DNA of 64,000 bases from Caldifarciminota bacterium UBA6260 (GCA_002441125.1 DJVI01000015.1:62001-126000), one strand, 5' to 3'; shown: positions 32,106-41,650, numbered from the stretch's first letter. The notes: generated by a model not told the origin, from the letters alone. Numbers and translations: made by a program.

Positions 32106-34022
32106 TTAGGGGATTATCGTAATCTTTTTTGTACTTTTTTCAAAACCTGTTTGTAGAATAACTATATAAACACCCGGAGAAACTTTGTTACCACTTGAAC
32201 CTATATAACCGCTAACTGAACTACCAAAAGTATTTGGAACACCATTCCATAAAAAACCTTCCTGATAAACACCCGGAAGGATATTTTCTTTGCTATCATA
32301 ATAAACAAGTTTCCCATCAAGAGTGTATATGTATAACATAAGATTTGAAATCTTTCTTTTTATCTCAAAAGGTATCCTGACATAACCTGCTTTCAAAGGG
32401 TATGGGTTTGGATATGGAGGTAGAAGTTTACTTGAATTTATTTGGTAAACTTCATTAGTATCATCATACATGACAGCTTTATAAAAATCTGGAACTCCAT
32501 ACCCAACAATCTGGTTTGGATATTCTGAAAAATATGTAGTATCTGGGATCAAAGAAGCGAACGCTCTTTTAGCTGTTTTTGTCAAAGCTTCTTTTACCTT
32601 ATCTGGTGTCCAGTTAGGATGTGCCTGTAAAATCAATGCGCAACCAGCACTTACGAGAGCGGTTGAACCGCTTGTCCCAAGAATATAATTGAATGAGTTG
32701 GAACTATCCGAAACAGTGTATGGCCATTCTGCAAGAGCTACAACTTCAGGTTTATACCTTTTTATCGTTGAATCAATGTAAACATCGTATGTTGGACCGG
32801 TAACTGAATACTGTGAATAAACCATAGAATCATCAACTCCACCAACAGTTAAAACTGAGTAAGCATCAGCAGGTGCTATTATAGATGTGTCAGCTCTGTC
32901 TATACCAACATTTTTTAAATTACCTATTGCATTTACAACAAGTATTCCAAAAGAATCTGATGCGATATTCGCCGCTTTTGAAATATTTGTTGAATCACCG
33001 GTCATGACAGAATAAGGATACCAATCCTTATATCCAACTGAACTTGAAATTATATCAGCACCTAAAGAATCAGCCCATTCACAAGCTCTGATCCAGTTAT
33101 CCTCTTCAGAGATCAGCTCAGAATCAGCTATTTCAGTTTTCGCTATAATGTATGATGCACCAAAAGCTGGAGAGATGAGTTCACCTGAATAGTAAGAAGC
33201 CATAAGTCCAAGCATCTTTGTCCCATGACTAAGCTGGTTAACCTCATCAGGTGATCCTCCATAAATTATACCTGCAAAATCTTTATTCTCTATAAAATCA
33301 TAGGATGTAACAATTTTCACATCTTTGAGTGCTTTATGTATAGGTTTACAAGTGTAAACGAATGTTGTTTCAAAAGGTATTGAGGATGTATCAACAACCA
33401 TAGATGAATCTTTCAACATCAGAACACCAGTATCGAAAAGAGCGATAACAACATCTTTTCCTGTATATCCTTTGTTGTGTAAAGTGTTTATGTTCAACAT
33501 TTTTATCTGGTTGTAAGAATAATCACCGTAAAAGTAAATATCATCTCCCTTTGAACTATTTATACTTTTACTTTTTATAACATCTTTTACAAGAAAATCT
33601 TTTTTCTTCCTCATAGTTGAAACTGGAGAAACAGATTTTACGAACGGAAGTTGTGAAATTATTTCAACATCTTTACTCTCAACATATAATGAAACAGCGT
33701 TTAACCATTTCGAGACCTTTTCAACCTTATAACCTTTACTTTCAAGAATCGAAATGTATTTTTTGTTTACTGGGAGATCAAGGTATCTATATTCTGAAAG
33801 ATTTTTATTTTTCCTTCTCTCTTTTGATCTTTCCGTAACATAGGAAGGGTTATTTTTAAAATAACTGACAATCTTCTCTTTAGAATCAAAACCTTTATCT
33901 TTGAAAAATACCCAAACTTTAATCTTTTGAGAATCTAAAGTCGGGTTAGCAAAAATGTTTAAAGATATAAAAATCGATATGAGAAGTGAAAGGATTACAA
34001 GAGAGATCTCTTTTCTTTTCAT
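32106..34022 (-). CDS. Subtilisin-like S8 serine peptidase with FlgD-like C-terminal domain
   Basis: 638 residues from ATG 34022 (AAAGGAG upstream). Signal peptide, an I9-like propeptide region (to about 160), then the S8 triad: Asp in VVIALFDTGV, His in LSHGTKMLGL, Ser in LGTSGSTALVSAG. After the catalytic domain comes PPYPNPYPL and a FlgD Ig-like tail with GVYQEGFLWNGVPN and SPGVYIVILQTG, typical of proteins sorted to the surface in FCB bacteria. It has its own promoter and is monocistronic. A secreted nutritional or processing protease is likely. Confidence 0.9.
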   Translation of the reverse strand: MKRKEISLVILSLLISIFISLNIFANPTLDSQKIKVWVFFKDKGFDSKEKIVSYFKNNPSYVTERSKERRKNKNLSEYRYLDLPVNKKYISILESKGYKVEKVSKWLNAVSLYVESKDVEIISQLPFVKSVSPVSTMRKKKDFLVKDVIKSKSINSSKGDDIYFYGDYSYNQIKMLNINTLHNKGYTGKDVVIALFDTGVLMLKDSSMVVDTSSIPFETTFVYTCKPIHKALKDVKIVTSYDFIENKDFAGIIYGGSPDEVNQLSHGTKMLGLMASYYSGELISPAFGASYIIAKTEIADSELISEEDNWIRACEWADSLGADIISSSVGYKDWYPYSVMTGDSTNISKAANIASDSFGILVVNAIGNLKNVGIDRADTSIIAPADAYSVLTVGGVDDSMVYSQYSVTGPTYDVYIDSTIKRYKPEVVALAEWPYTVSDSSNSFNYILGTSGSTALVSAGCALILQAHPNWTPDKVKEALTKTAKRAFASLIPDTTYFSEYPNQIVGYGVPDFYKAVMYDDTNEVYQINSSKLLPPYPNPYPLKAGYVRIPFEIKRKISNLMLYIYTLDGKLVYYDSKENILPGVYQEGFLWNGVPNTFGSSVSGYIGSSGNKVSPGVYIVILQTGFEKSTKKITIIP

Positions 34023-34041
34023 ATTTTTTTCTCCTTTAAAA

Positions 34042-34069
34042 ATCATAACAGAAGAAAAGAAAATTTCAA
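34042..34069 (-). promoter_or_regulatory. Promoter of the S8 peptidase gene
   Basis: Minus strand TTGAAA (34064-34069), 16-base spacer, TATGAT (34042-34047), in the 57-base gap after rseP. Confidence 0.55.
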
Positions 34070-34079
34070 GAATATTTTT

Positions 34080-35351
34080 TCAACCTTTAAAAATTCTTAA
34101 AATATCGTTGAATGTTACAAGAATTATTAAAGTGAAAAGAACGAATATTCCAACATACTGGTAAACCTGCATGAATTTTTTATTCGCTTTTACCTTGGTA
34201 ACAAGTTCAAAAAGATATATTAATATGTAAGACCCATCAAGTGGTGGAAATGGAATAAGGTTGAATATGAACAGGTTTATGGAAAAGAATGCAAGGAAGG
34301 ATAAAAATGTTTCAAATCCGATTTTTAAAGTTTGATCTGTCATAGTATATATAGAAACTGGGCCACCAAGATTTTTGAGAGCCATCTTACCTGTAAACAT
34401 CTGCTTTAAGAATTTCAATATTGATACAGAAATAAATTTTACCCTTTCGTAAGATAATTTTAATGAGTTTAGAAATCCAACCTTTTTACTTTCATATGAA
34501 AATCCTATTCCTATAAAACCATACTCTTTATATTCCCCATCCAAACTATCCTTTATTATTTCAGGTTTTACTTTTAGAAGAAGTGTGTCATTTCCCCTTA
34601 TAAGTTTGAAATCCATCTCCTCTTTATAATAATTTTTCATCACATCTGATATATCCTGCCATGCTGATATGTTGAAAGTATCTATCTTTATAATTCTATC
34701 ACCCTTCAAAATTCCATACTTTTCAGCAGAGGAATTCTTGTTGACTATTCCAACAACTGAAGAAAATTTTGGTGTAATGAAAAGTGAATCAGGTTTATCT
34801 ATTTTAAATTTTACATCTACCTCTTCTTCTCCCCTTAAAACCTTAAAAATATTTTCCCTGTCTGGAACTATGTTTAGAAATATATCGTTGAAACTTTTAA
34901 CTTTACTTCCGTTAACCTCAGTTATTAGATCATTCTTCTGAAAATATTCTTTGTAAGGACCAGATATATCATAGAGTGGAGCATTTTCAATATTGGTGAT
35001 ACCATAAAAAGATATTGTTATAAAAATTATAATGAAAGCAAAAATGAAATTGAAGAATGGACCAGAGAAAATTACAAGTATCCTTTTTATAGGGCTTTTT
35101 TTCATAAAATCATCATCATCCCTCTCTTTGCTTTCAAAATCTTCCATACCTTTTAACCTTACATATCCACCGAAAGGGAGAACTGAGAAAACATAATCTG
35201 TCTCATCTTTTTTGAACCCAAACAATTTTTTGCCAAGTCCTACTGAGAATGTTAAAACACCTATTTTAAAAATTTTTGCTACTATGAAATGTCCAAACTC
35301 ATGCACTATTACCATTATTCCAAGTGTCAAAATCATTATTAAAAAACTCAT
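34080..35351 (-). CDS. rseP: RIP metalloprotease RseP (site-2 protease, M50)
   Basis: 423 residues. The first helix holds the zinc motif VHEFGHFIVAK, two PDZ domains span about 115-280 (the second contains KYGILKGDRIIKID), and the C-terminal helices carry the third zinc ligand in NLIPFPPLDGSYI. It cleaves membrane-embedded anti-sigma factors or leftover signal peptides. It overlaps dxr by 4 bases, part of the conserved frr-uppS-cdsA-dxr-rseP order. Confidence 0.95.
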   Translation of the reverse strand: MSFLIMILTLGIMVIVHEFGHFIVAKIFKIGVLTFSVGLGKKLFGFKKDETDYVFSVLPFGGYVRLKGMEDFESKERDDDDFMKKSPIKRILVIFSGPFFNFIFAFIIIFITISFYGITNIENAPLYDISGPYKEYFQKNDLITEVNGSKVKSFNDIFLNIVPDRENIFKVLRGEEEVDVKFKIDKPDSLFITPKFSSVVGIVNKNSSAEKYGILKGDRIIKIDTFNISAWQDISDVMKNYYKEEMDFKLIRGNDTLLLKVKPEIIKDSLDGEYKEYGFIGIGFSYESKKVGFLNSLKLSYERVKFISVSILKFLKQMFTGKMALKNLGGPVSIYTMTDQTLKIGFETFLSFLAFFSINLFIFNLIPFPPLDGSYILIYLFELVTKVKANKKFMQVYQYVGIFVLFTLIILVTFNDILRIFKG

Positions 35352-36478
35352 AATTTTTCTCCAAAAATTTCTGTTAACCTTTTTGCTTCTTTTTCACTTT
35401 CCTGAATATTCTCTATAGTTACTTTTTTCACGAATTTTATTTTTTTCATAACTCTTTCGATAAGTCCAACTATCTGGTTAAACTTTATCTCACCTCTAAC
35501 AAAGAGTTCAACAGCCTTCTCGTTAGAAGCGTTAAAAACAGCTGGCATGTTACCGCCCATTTTTATTGCCATATAAGCGAGTTTTAAAGATTTATATTTC
35601 TCTACAGGTGCTGGATGAAAAGATAAGTTTAAATTTACATTCTCATCAAACATCTTTATTGATGGAGTTTCTCCTCTATCAGGATGCAAAAGAGCATACT
35701 CTATCGGTAGAATCATATCAGGGTAAGCCATATGGGAGATATAGGTTCCATCTTTCAGAAGAACAATAGCATGAACCAAAGAGTTTGGATGTATCATAAC
35801 TCCAACCATATCAGGTTCAAGGGAGAACAACCTGCATGCTTCTATTATCTCTAATCCTTTGTTAACCATAGTTGAAGAATCAACTGTGACTTTTACTCCC
35901 ATATTCCAGACAGGGTGTTTTAAAACCTCATCGAGAGTGAGGTCATCCTTTTTGGTTTTGAAAGGGACACCACCTGATGCTGTTATAAAACATTTTTTCA
36001 CTTTTTTTCTGTCTATAAAAGATAAGAGTTGCCATAGAGCTGAATGCTCGGAATCAACTGGTTTTATAACTGCCCTTTTGTTTTTTTTCAATTCTTTTTT
36101 TATTATCTCACCATAGGAAACTATAGTTTCTTTGTTTGCGAGTGCTATAGTTTTCCCTCTTTTTATTCCATAATATGTTGGATAAAAACCGATAGATCCT
36201 ACAAGTGCATTTACAATTATGTCGTAATCAAGTTTATTTACAAAATAAGAATTAACATCACAATCTATATTTTTTTTATTTTTCCCTTCAATGACAAAAG
36301 ACTCATTGTAAAGTCCAACATTTTTTACAGAGAAATCTTTCGCTATTTTTAAAAGTTGTTCTTTGTTTCTATTGGCAGTAATTCCAACTATTTTGAATCG
36401 TTCAGGGTATTTTTTTACTACATTCAACGTGCTCTTTCCTATAGAGCCAGTTGCTCCAAGAATAATTATCCTTTTCAC
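35348..36478 (-). CDS. dxr: 1-deoxy-D-xylulose-5-phosphate reductoisomerase
   Basis: 376 residues, GTG start at 36478 overlapping the cdsA stop. The NADPH loop is LGATGSIGKSTLNVV; substrate and metal motifs are KPVDSEHSALWQLL, TASGGVPF, and HPNSLVHAIV. It converts DXP to MEP, the committed step of the MEP pathway that also uses ispE in this window. Slightly short compared with 385-400 residues but complete. Confidence 0.96.
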   Translation of the reverse strand: MKRIIILGATGSIGKSTLNVVKKYPERFKIVGITANRNKEQLLKIAKDFSVKNVGLYNESFVIEGKNKKNIDCDVNSYFVNKLDYDIIVNALVGSIGFYPTYYGIKRGKTIALANKETIVSYGEIIKKELKKNKRAVIKPVDSEHSALWQLLSFIDRKKVKKCFITASGGVPFKTKKDDLTLDEVLKHPVWNMGVKVTVDSSTMVNKGLEIIEACRLFSLEPDMVGVMIHPNSLVHAIVLLKDGTYISHMAYPDMILPIEYALLHPDRGETPSIKMFDENVNLNLSFHPAPVEKYKSLKLAYMAIKMGGNMPAVFNASNEKAVELFVRGEIKFNQIVGLIERVMKKIKFVKKVTIENIQESEKEAKRLTEIFGEKL

Positions 36479-37314
36479 ACAATCCTGCTTTTTATAACAA
36501 GAATAAAGTAATAGTAAAAAAGAGGCAAAGCAAAAAGTATAGAATCAAACCTATCAAGAACTCCACCGTGACCTGGAAGAAAGGATGATACATCTTTAAG
36601 TTGAGCGTCCCTTTTCATAGCTGATTCAACAAGATCTCCTGCAAGCCCTGCGAAAGTCGATATCAGAGAAAGGATAAAAATATCCAAGATGTTCAACTCT
36701 CTGAAAAAAAATAATGAGAATAAAAAACCTGATACAAAGGAAAAAATAAAACCACCAACAAGTCCTTCATAAGATTTTGATGGACTGATCTTTGGAATTA
36801 TTTTATGTTTTCCAAATCTGCTGCCTATAAAAAATGCTCCAGTATCAGCCATCCAAATCATAAGGAAGGCCAGATATATTAGTTTTGGAGAATTCAAAAG
36901 GTTATAGCTCGTTTTTCCAATCAGGATCATGTGTCCACCAAGCCAACCTGTATAGAGAACTCCAAAAGTTGTTACAGACATATAAACTATTGATTTTGTT
37001 GGATCGTTCCTTCTCAATTCAACTACCGATATGAATAACAAAAGTAATGTTATCAAAAAATATGTGAAAAGAGCGGATGAATAGTTCATTATTAAACCAA
37101 GGACAATTGAAGCAAAAATTCCAGTTCTTAGGTAAGGGTTTAGCCCTTTTTCTCTTAAAAGATAGAAAAATTCATAAGACATTATTCCTATTATTCCAAG
37201 CATTAGAAAAAGGTACGGGAATGAACCATAATTAAAGATAACAAGAAAAAAAGGTACAAAAAGAAATGAGGTTAACAACCTGTATGAAAGATTATCCTGT
37301 TTAGATTTTTCCAA
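36475..37314 (-). CDS. cdsA: Phosphatidate cytidylyltransferase
   Basis: 279 residues with seven or eight membrane helices. The signature near the C-terminus is AGLAGDLVESAMKRD then KDVSSFLPGHGGVLDRFDS, holding the metal-binding acidic residues. It makes CDP-diacylglycerol from CTP and phosphatidate at the inner membrane. The start appears to be TTG at 37314, overlapping uppS by 14 bases; no ATG lies nearby, so the exact start is less certain. Confidence 0.94.
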   Translation of the reverse strand: MEKSKQDNLSYRLLTSFLFVPFFLVIFNYGSFPYLFLMLGIIGIMSYEFFYLLREKGLNPYLRTGIFASIVLGLIMNYSSALFTYFLITLLLLFISVVELRRNDPTKSIVYMSVTTFGVLYTGWLGGHMILIGKTSYNLLNSPKLIYLAFLMIWMADTGAFFIGSRFGKHKIIPKISPSKSYEGLVGGFIFSFVSGFLFSLFFFRELNILDIFILSLISTFAGLAGDLVESAMKRDAQLKDVSSFLPGHGGVLDRFDSILFALPLFYYYFILVIKSRIV

Positions 37315-38020
37315 ACCTTCTCTCCCTTTTAGAGTAATCCTCTAAAGCTTTATCAAACTCCTTTTCATCAAAATCTGGCCATAGGACTTCGGTGAAATAA
37401 AATTCAGAATATGCGGTCTGCCATAGCAGGAAATTTGAGATTCTGAATTCGCCACTTGTCCTTATAACAAGATCAGGATCCGGAACATCCGGGAGATATA
37501 GATATTTTGAAAACTCTTCATTATCAAGTTTTTCAAGTTGGTTCAACTTTAATCTTCTACATACCTCTCTACATGCATCAACTATCTCCTGCCTTCCTCC
37601 ATAATCGAATGCGAGTATTAATGTCAAACCAGTATTGTTTTTTGTTACTTCCTTTGCGTTAACCATTCTATCGAGAAGTTCTTTTGACAACCTGTTTTTT
37701 CTACCTATGAAAAGTATTTTAACATTATTTTTATAGAGTTCTGGTATCTCCTGTTCAAGAAGTTTAGAAAAGAGTTTCATCAAACCATCAACTTCATTTT
37801 TGGGTCTATTCCAATTTTCAGTAGAAAATGTATAGAGGGTTAAATATTTTACACCTATTTTTGCTGAATACTTGATAATCCTTCTTACAGATTCAACTCC
37901 CTTTCTATGGCCATACAATCTATCCTTTCCTCTGAGTTTAGCCCATCTTCCATTGCCATCCATTATTATGGCAACATGTTTGGGAATAGATTTTTCTTTT
38001 TCAACTTCCAAGGATTTCAT
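37301..38020 (-). CDS. uppS: Undecaprenyl diphosphate synthase
   Basis: 239 residues, cis-prenyltransferase. The family signature is HVAIIMDGNGRWAKLRG with the catalytic Asp, then GHRKGVES; the C-terminus has LVIRTSGEFRISNFLLWQ and EFYFTEVLWPDF. It builds the C55 lipid carrier for peptidoglycan and surface polysaccharides. It overlaps frr by 20 bases. Confidence 0.97.
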   Translation of the reverse strand: MKSLEVEKEKSIPKHVAIIMDGNGRWAKLRGKDRLYGHRKGVESVRRIIKYSAKIGVKYLTLYTFSTENWNRPKNEVDGLMKLFSKLLEQEIPELYKNNVKILFIGRKNRLSKELLDRMVNAKEVTKNNTGLTLILAFDYGGRQEIVDACREVCRRLKLNQLEKLDNEEFSKYLYLPDVPDPDLVIRTSGEFRISNFLLWQTAYSEFYFTEVLWPDFDEKEFDKALEDYSKRERRFGKI

Positions 38021-38558
38021 TTTCCTTCTTTGTCACTAAATTATCTATTTCACCAATATATTTTTCCGTTGTCTTCTGTATCTCTTTTTCAAGCCTTTCC
38101 TCATCATCCTCCGAAATTGTTCCATCCTTTTTCATACTTTTCAGTTTTTCAATGTTATCCCTTCTTATCTGTCTTATAACTATCCTTGATTCCTCACCAA
38201 GTTTTTTTATTGTTTTAACTATCTCTTTTCTTCTCTCCTCAGTAAGAGGTGGGACAGAAATTCTTATAACATTACCATCATTGGTTGGTGTTAGACCGAT
38301 ATTCGCTTTCATTATCTCTTTTTCAATCGCTGGAAGAATAGTTTTGTCCCATGGTTGAACAACTATCATCTTAGGGTCAGGAGTTGAAATTGTTGATACT
38401 TGGTTTAAAGGTGATTTTACACCATAATATTCAACATTTATTCCATCGAGTAGTGCAGGTGTTGCCTTTCCGGTTCTTATTTTTGAAAGTTCACTTTTAA
38501 AATTATCTACACTTTTTTTCATCGAAACTTCTAAATCATGTAAAAGTTTTTCTGGCAT
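38001..38558 (-). CDS. frr: Ribosome recycling factor
   Basis: 185 residues from ATG 38558, exactly the usual length; AAAGGGGG precedes it, so the ATG seven codons earlier is rejected. RRF marks: SELSKIRTGKATPALLDGI, NVIRISVPPLTEERRKE and the C-terminal helix RDNIEKLKSMKKDG. It splits post-termination ribosomes together with EF-G. It follows pyrH by 10 bases. Confidence 0.97.
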   Translation of the reverse strand: MPEKLLHDLEVSMKKSVDNFKSELSKIRTGKATPALLDGINVEYYGVKSPLNQVSTISTPDPKMIVVQPWDKTILPAIEKEIMKANIGLTPTNDGNVIRISVPPLTEERRKEIVKTIKKLGEESRIVIRQIRRDNIEKLKSMKKDGTISEDDEERLEKEIQKTTEKYIGEIDNLVTKKENEILGS

Positions 38559-38568
38559 AATTCCCCCT

Positions 38569-39285
38569 TTAACTAACAAGAGTTCCTATTTTCTCACCTT
38601 TTACAATTTTTATAAGATTACCATATTTTAATATGTTGAAAACTATTATAGGAAGTTTGTTCTCTTTACTCAATGAAATCGCAGTCATATCCATTACATT
38701 GAGTTCTTTTATAAGAACAGAGGAATAGTTTATATTTTTGAACATCTTGGCATTTCTGTTTTTTACAGGATCAAGGTCAAAAACTCCATCAACTTTTGTT
38801 CCTTTAAGAAGAACCTCGCAACCTATCTCTGATGCTCTTAAAACCGCAGCTGTATCCGTTGTGAAAAAAGGATTCCCTGTTCCGCCTGTAAAGATAACTA
38901 TTCTTCTTTTATCGAGGTGGGATAAGGCTTTTCTTCTTATGTAAGGTTCAGCAATCTGTTTTATCTCTATAGCTGTCATCATCCTTGTGCTAACACCCTT
39001 TTTCTCTATCATCGACTGTAAGACCATCCCATTTATCACAGTTGAAAGCATACCTGTATAATCTGCGGTAACTTTATCAAGGTGAAGTTGATCAACGAGT
39101 TTGGATCCTCTGATTATGTTTCCACCACCTATAACTATTCCTATATCAACTCCCATCCTGTAAACTTCAACAATTTCATTAACAAGAATCGATAAAGATT
39201 TTTCAGAGAAAACATAATCCTTATCTCCAAGTATTTCACCTGAGAGTTTTAAAAGTATTCTTTTATATTTTGGTTTTTCTTTCAT
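38569..39285 (-). CDS. pyrH: Uridylate kinase
   Basis: 238 residues, amino acid kinase fold. RILLKLSGEILGD starts the ATP-binding region, IGIVIGGGNIIRG follows, and FFTTDTAAVLRA with LLKGTKVDGVFDLDP forms the later nucleotide site. It phosphorylates UMP to UDP. The gene directly abuts tsf, in the conserved rpsB-tsf-pyrH-frr cluster. Confidence 0.97.
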   Translation of the reverse strand: MKEKPKYKRILLKLSGEILGDKDYVFSEKSLSILVNEIVEVYRMGVDIGIVIGGGNIIRGSKLVDQLHLDKVTADYTGMLSTVINGMVLQSMIEKKGVSTRMMTAIEIKQIAEPYIRRKALSHLDKRRIVIFTGGTGNPFFTTDTAAVLRASEIGCEVLLKGTKVDGVFDLDPVKNRNAKMFKNINYSSVLIKELNVMDMTAISLSKENKLPIIVFNILKYGNLIKIVKGEKIGTLVS

Positions 39286-39882
39286 CTATTCTCCGATTTT
39301 AAAAATCGAGAATCTGCTAACAACTATATTTTCTCCAAATTTCGCTATATTTTCTTTAATGTAATCTTCAACTGTTTTCTTATCCTCTGAACCGAAGAAC
39401 TGCTGTTTGTATAGGCAATTCTCTTCGAAGAATTTTTGCAATTTGTTCTCTATTATTTTATCGATAACATTCTGAGGTTTCTTTTGATCCTTCATCTGTT
39501 CTTTGTAAATCTCTTTCTCTTTCTCTATTACTTCCTGTGGAACATCATTCTGGTTAACATACTGAGGTTCCATAGCACCAATATGGATAGCTATTTGGTG
39601 AGCCATATCTATGAACTCTTTCGTTTTAGCAACAAAATCTGTTTCACAGTTTACCTCAACAAGAACCCCAAGCTTTTTGTTGTAATGTATATAAGCATCG
39701 ATTACACCTTCTGATGCAGCTCTCGATGATTTTTTGGCAGCCTTTAAAATACCTTCTTTTCTAAGGTATTCTATTGCCTTCTCTATATCCCCATCATTCT
39801 TTATTAAAGCGTTTTTACAGTCCATTATTCCAAGGCCTGTTCTCTCTTTTAATTCTTTTATCATATCCATCGTAATATTCAT
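39286..39882 (-). CDS. tsf: Elongation factor Ts, short form
   Basis: 198 residues, the short one-core-domain form found in Thermus and some other phyla rather than the 280-residue E. coli type. The N-terminal UBA-like domain has IKELKERTGLGIMDCKNAL, and the core begins VLVEVNCETDFVAKT, both diagnostic. It exchanges GDP for GTP on EF-Tu. Placed between rpsB and pyrH as usual. Confidence 0.96.
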   Translation of the reverse strand: MNITMDMIKELKERTGLGIMDCKNALIKNDGDIEKAIEYLRKEGILKAAKKSSRAASEGVIDAYIHYNKKLGVLVEVNCETDFVAKTKEFIDMAHQIAIHIGAMEPQYVNQNDVPQEVIEKEKEIYKEQMKDQKKPQNVIDKIIENKLQKFFEENCLYKQQFFGSEDKKTVEDYIKENIAKFGENIVVSRFSIFKIGE

Positions 39883-39911
39883 AACTACTCCTTTAAAATT
39901 ATTCTATAAGA

Positions 39912-40727
39912 TCAATCTATTTTCTTTTTCCTTTTAATCCTTTCTATTTTTTCACCATCATCATCGATATCTTCAACCATAGTTTCTTTTCTTCTACTTT
40001 CACTCTGTAAAGATTCCTCTCTCTTTTGATTTTCGAGGAAATCCTTTCTTTCAACAAGTCCTCTGTTAACAGCATCAGAAATGACTTTTGTTACTATTTC
40101 TATTGACTTTATAGCATCATCGTTTCCTGGAATTGGAATCGAAACACTTTCAGGATCAGAGTTGGTGTCAACAAGTGCTATAACTGGAATTCCCATAAGA
40201 TTAGCTTCATTTATAGCTATCTTATGTTTCTTAGTATCAACAACAAACATAACATCAGGCAATCTTGTCATATCCTTTATACCTGAAAAAATCTTTGAAA
40301 GTTTTTCAATTTCCCTTTCCTTCATGCTTTTTTCTTTCTTTGTAAGTTTATCATAATCACCATTTTTCAACTTTGCTTCACTATCTTTCAACTTATCAAT
40401 CGTTTTTTTAACAGTTGAGAAATTGGTAAGAAGACCACCAAGCCATCTTTCGTTGATATAGAAAGAGTTGCAATTCTTAGCTTCCTGTTCGATTATATCT
40501 TTTGCCTGCTTTTTAGTACCAACGAAAAGAACCTGACCACCATTTGCGACTTTTTCTTTTACAAACTCACTTGCTTTTTTTAACTGTTCAAGTGTTTTTA
40601 TGAGATCTATTATATAGATTCCGTTCCTTGATGAAAAAATAAAAGGTTTCATCTTTGGGTTCCATCTTTCGGTTTTATGACCGAAATGAACTCCACACTT
40701 TAAAAGTTCTTCAATTGTGATCTGCAT
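39912..40727 (-). CDS. rpsB: 30S ribosomal protein S2
   Basis: 271 residues from ATG 40727, behind GAAGGAGG; a longer reading from 40757 would run into the structured leader and is rejected. Signatures: LLKCGVHFGHKTERWNPKM, FVGTKKQAKDII, RWLGGLLTNF, and VDTNSDP. The C-terminus is a charged tail (KIERIKRKKKID). It binds the 30S near the head-body junction; in E. coli S2 represses its own operon through the leader. Confidence 0.97.
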   Translation of the reverse strand: MQITIEELLKCGVHFGHKTERWNPKMKPFIFSSRNGIYIIDLIKTLEQLKKASEFVKEKVANGGQVLFVGTKKQAKDIIEQEAKNCNSFYINERWLGGLLTNFSTVKKTIDKLKDSEAKLKNGDYDKLTKKEKSMKEREIEKLSKIFSGIKDMTRLPDVMFVVDTKKHKIAINEANLMGIPVIALVDTNSDPESVSIPIPGNDDAIKSIEIVTKVISDAVNRGLVERKDFLENQKREESLQSESRRKETMVEDIDDDGEKIERIKRKKKID

Positions 40728-40754
40728 AGAAATTCCTCCTTCGGTTAATACTTC

Positions 40755-40807
40755 CACTGATCCTATGGGAACAGATAAACTGCACCGCCCATAGAATTTG
40801 GCCAGTG
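40755..40807 (-). promoter_or_regulatory. Structured rpsB leader, possible S2 autoregulatory element
   Basis: In the 95-base rpsI-rpsB gap, minus strand, CACTG (40803-40807) pairs with CAGTG (40755-40759) around an inner seven-pair stem CTATGGG/CCCATAG (40788-40794 with 40763-40769). An 18-base loop contains GGTGCAG and CTG. GC content is clearly above its surroundings. The ribosome site follows about 20 bases later. Confidence 0.6.
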
Positions 40808-40822
40808 TGATTTTTTGTTAAA

Positions 40823-41212
40823 TTATCTCTTAGAGAACTGATATCTTTTTCTTGCCTTTGCAAGTCCGTATTTTCTTCTTTCTTTCTCTCTCGGATCCCT
40901 TGTCAAAAGGCCGTTATCTTTCAATACAACTTTAAAATCAGGGAATCTTTTCGCTATAGATCTTGCTATTCCAAGTTTTATAGCATCCTTCTGTCCAGTT
41001 ATTCCACCACCTGAAACTTTCGCATAAACAGAAATTTTTCTGTCAAGATTACACAACCTTAAAACATTTAAAAGTTCTTCCCTGTGATCATACCTTTTAA
41101 TATAATCTTCGAGTTTCTTTCCATTTATCAAAAATTTCCCCTTTCCTTCAACTAACCTTATCCTTGCAACTGCCTCTTTTCTTCTTCCAACAAAAACATT
41201 ATTCTCAGCCAA
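40823..41212 (-). CDS. rpsI: 30S ribosomal protein S9
   Basis: 129 residues. GRRKEAVARIRLVEGKGKFLING at the start, GGITGQKDAIKLGIARS in the middle and the ending RKYGLAKARKRYQFSKR, whose final Lys-Arg reaches the P-site tRNA. It follows rplM by 9 bases as in most bacteria. Confidence 0.97.
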   Translation of the reverse strand: MAENNVFVGRRKEAVARIRLVEGKGKFLINGKKLEDYIKRYDHREELLNVLRLCNLDRKISVYAKVSGGGITGQKDAIKLGIARSIAKRFPDFKVVLKDNGLLTRDPREKERRKYGLAKARKRYQFSKR

Positions 41213-41221
41213 GTTTCCTCC

Positions 41222-41650
41222 TTATAAATTTATTTCAATTGGATTCTGTGCTTTATGTTTATGGTTTGAGTCGTTATAAACTTTCAACCTTGTCAACATC
41301 TTTCTTCCAAGTTTATTTTTTGGAAGCATCCTTTTCACAGCAAGTGTTATAACTTTTGATGGGTTCTTCTCAAGCATTTCTTTAAGGTTTGTCTCCTTCA
41401 GATTACCAATGTAACCTGAATGGGAATAATACATTTTACTTAGCATCTTGTTTCCAGTTACCTTAAGATCTTTTGCGTTAATAACTATAACTCCATCACC
41501 GTTATCAATATCAGGTTGATAGGTGACCTTCTTTTTACCCATAAGAATTGTAGAAATCTTGGTTGAAAGACGACCCAAAGTTTTACCTTTAGCGTCTATG
41601 ATATACCAGTTATGTTTAATTTCTTTTTCATTTATTCTCGTAGTTTTCAT
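41222..41650 (-). CDS. rplM: 50S ribosomal protein L13
   Basis: 142 residues, standard. WYIIDAKGKTLGRLSTKI, GDGVIVINAKDLKVTGNK and VKRMLPKNKLGRKMLTRLKVY are L13 signatures. An early assembly protein of the large subunit. It follows the TPR lipoprotein gene by 9 bases, an unusual leading partner for the rplM-rpsI pair. Confidence 0.97.
   Translation of the reverse strand: MKTTRINEKEIKHNWYIIDAKGKTLGRLSTKISTILMGKKKVTYQPDIDNGDGVIVINAKDLKVTGNKMLSKMYYSHSGYIGNLKETNLKEMLEKNPSKVITLAVKRMLPKNKLGRKMLTRLKVYNDSNHKHKAQNPIEINL

Noticed and set aside
38559..38579. Upstream ATG for frr
   Set aside because: The later ATG gives exactly 185 residues and has AAAGGGGG; the upstream one has no site.
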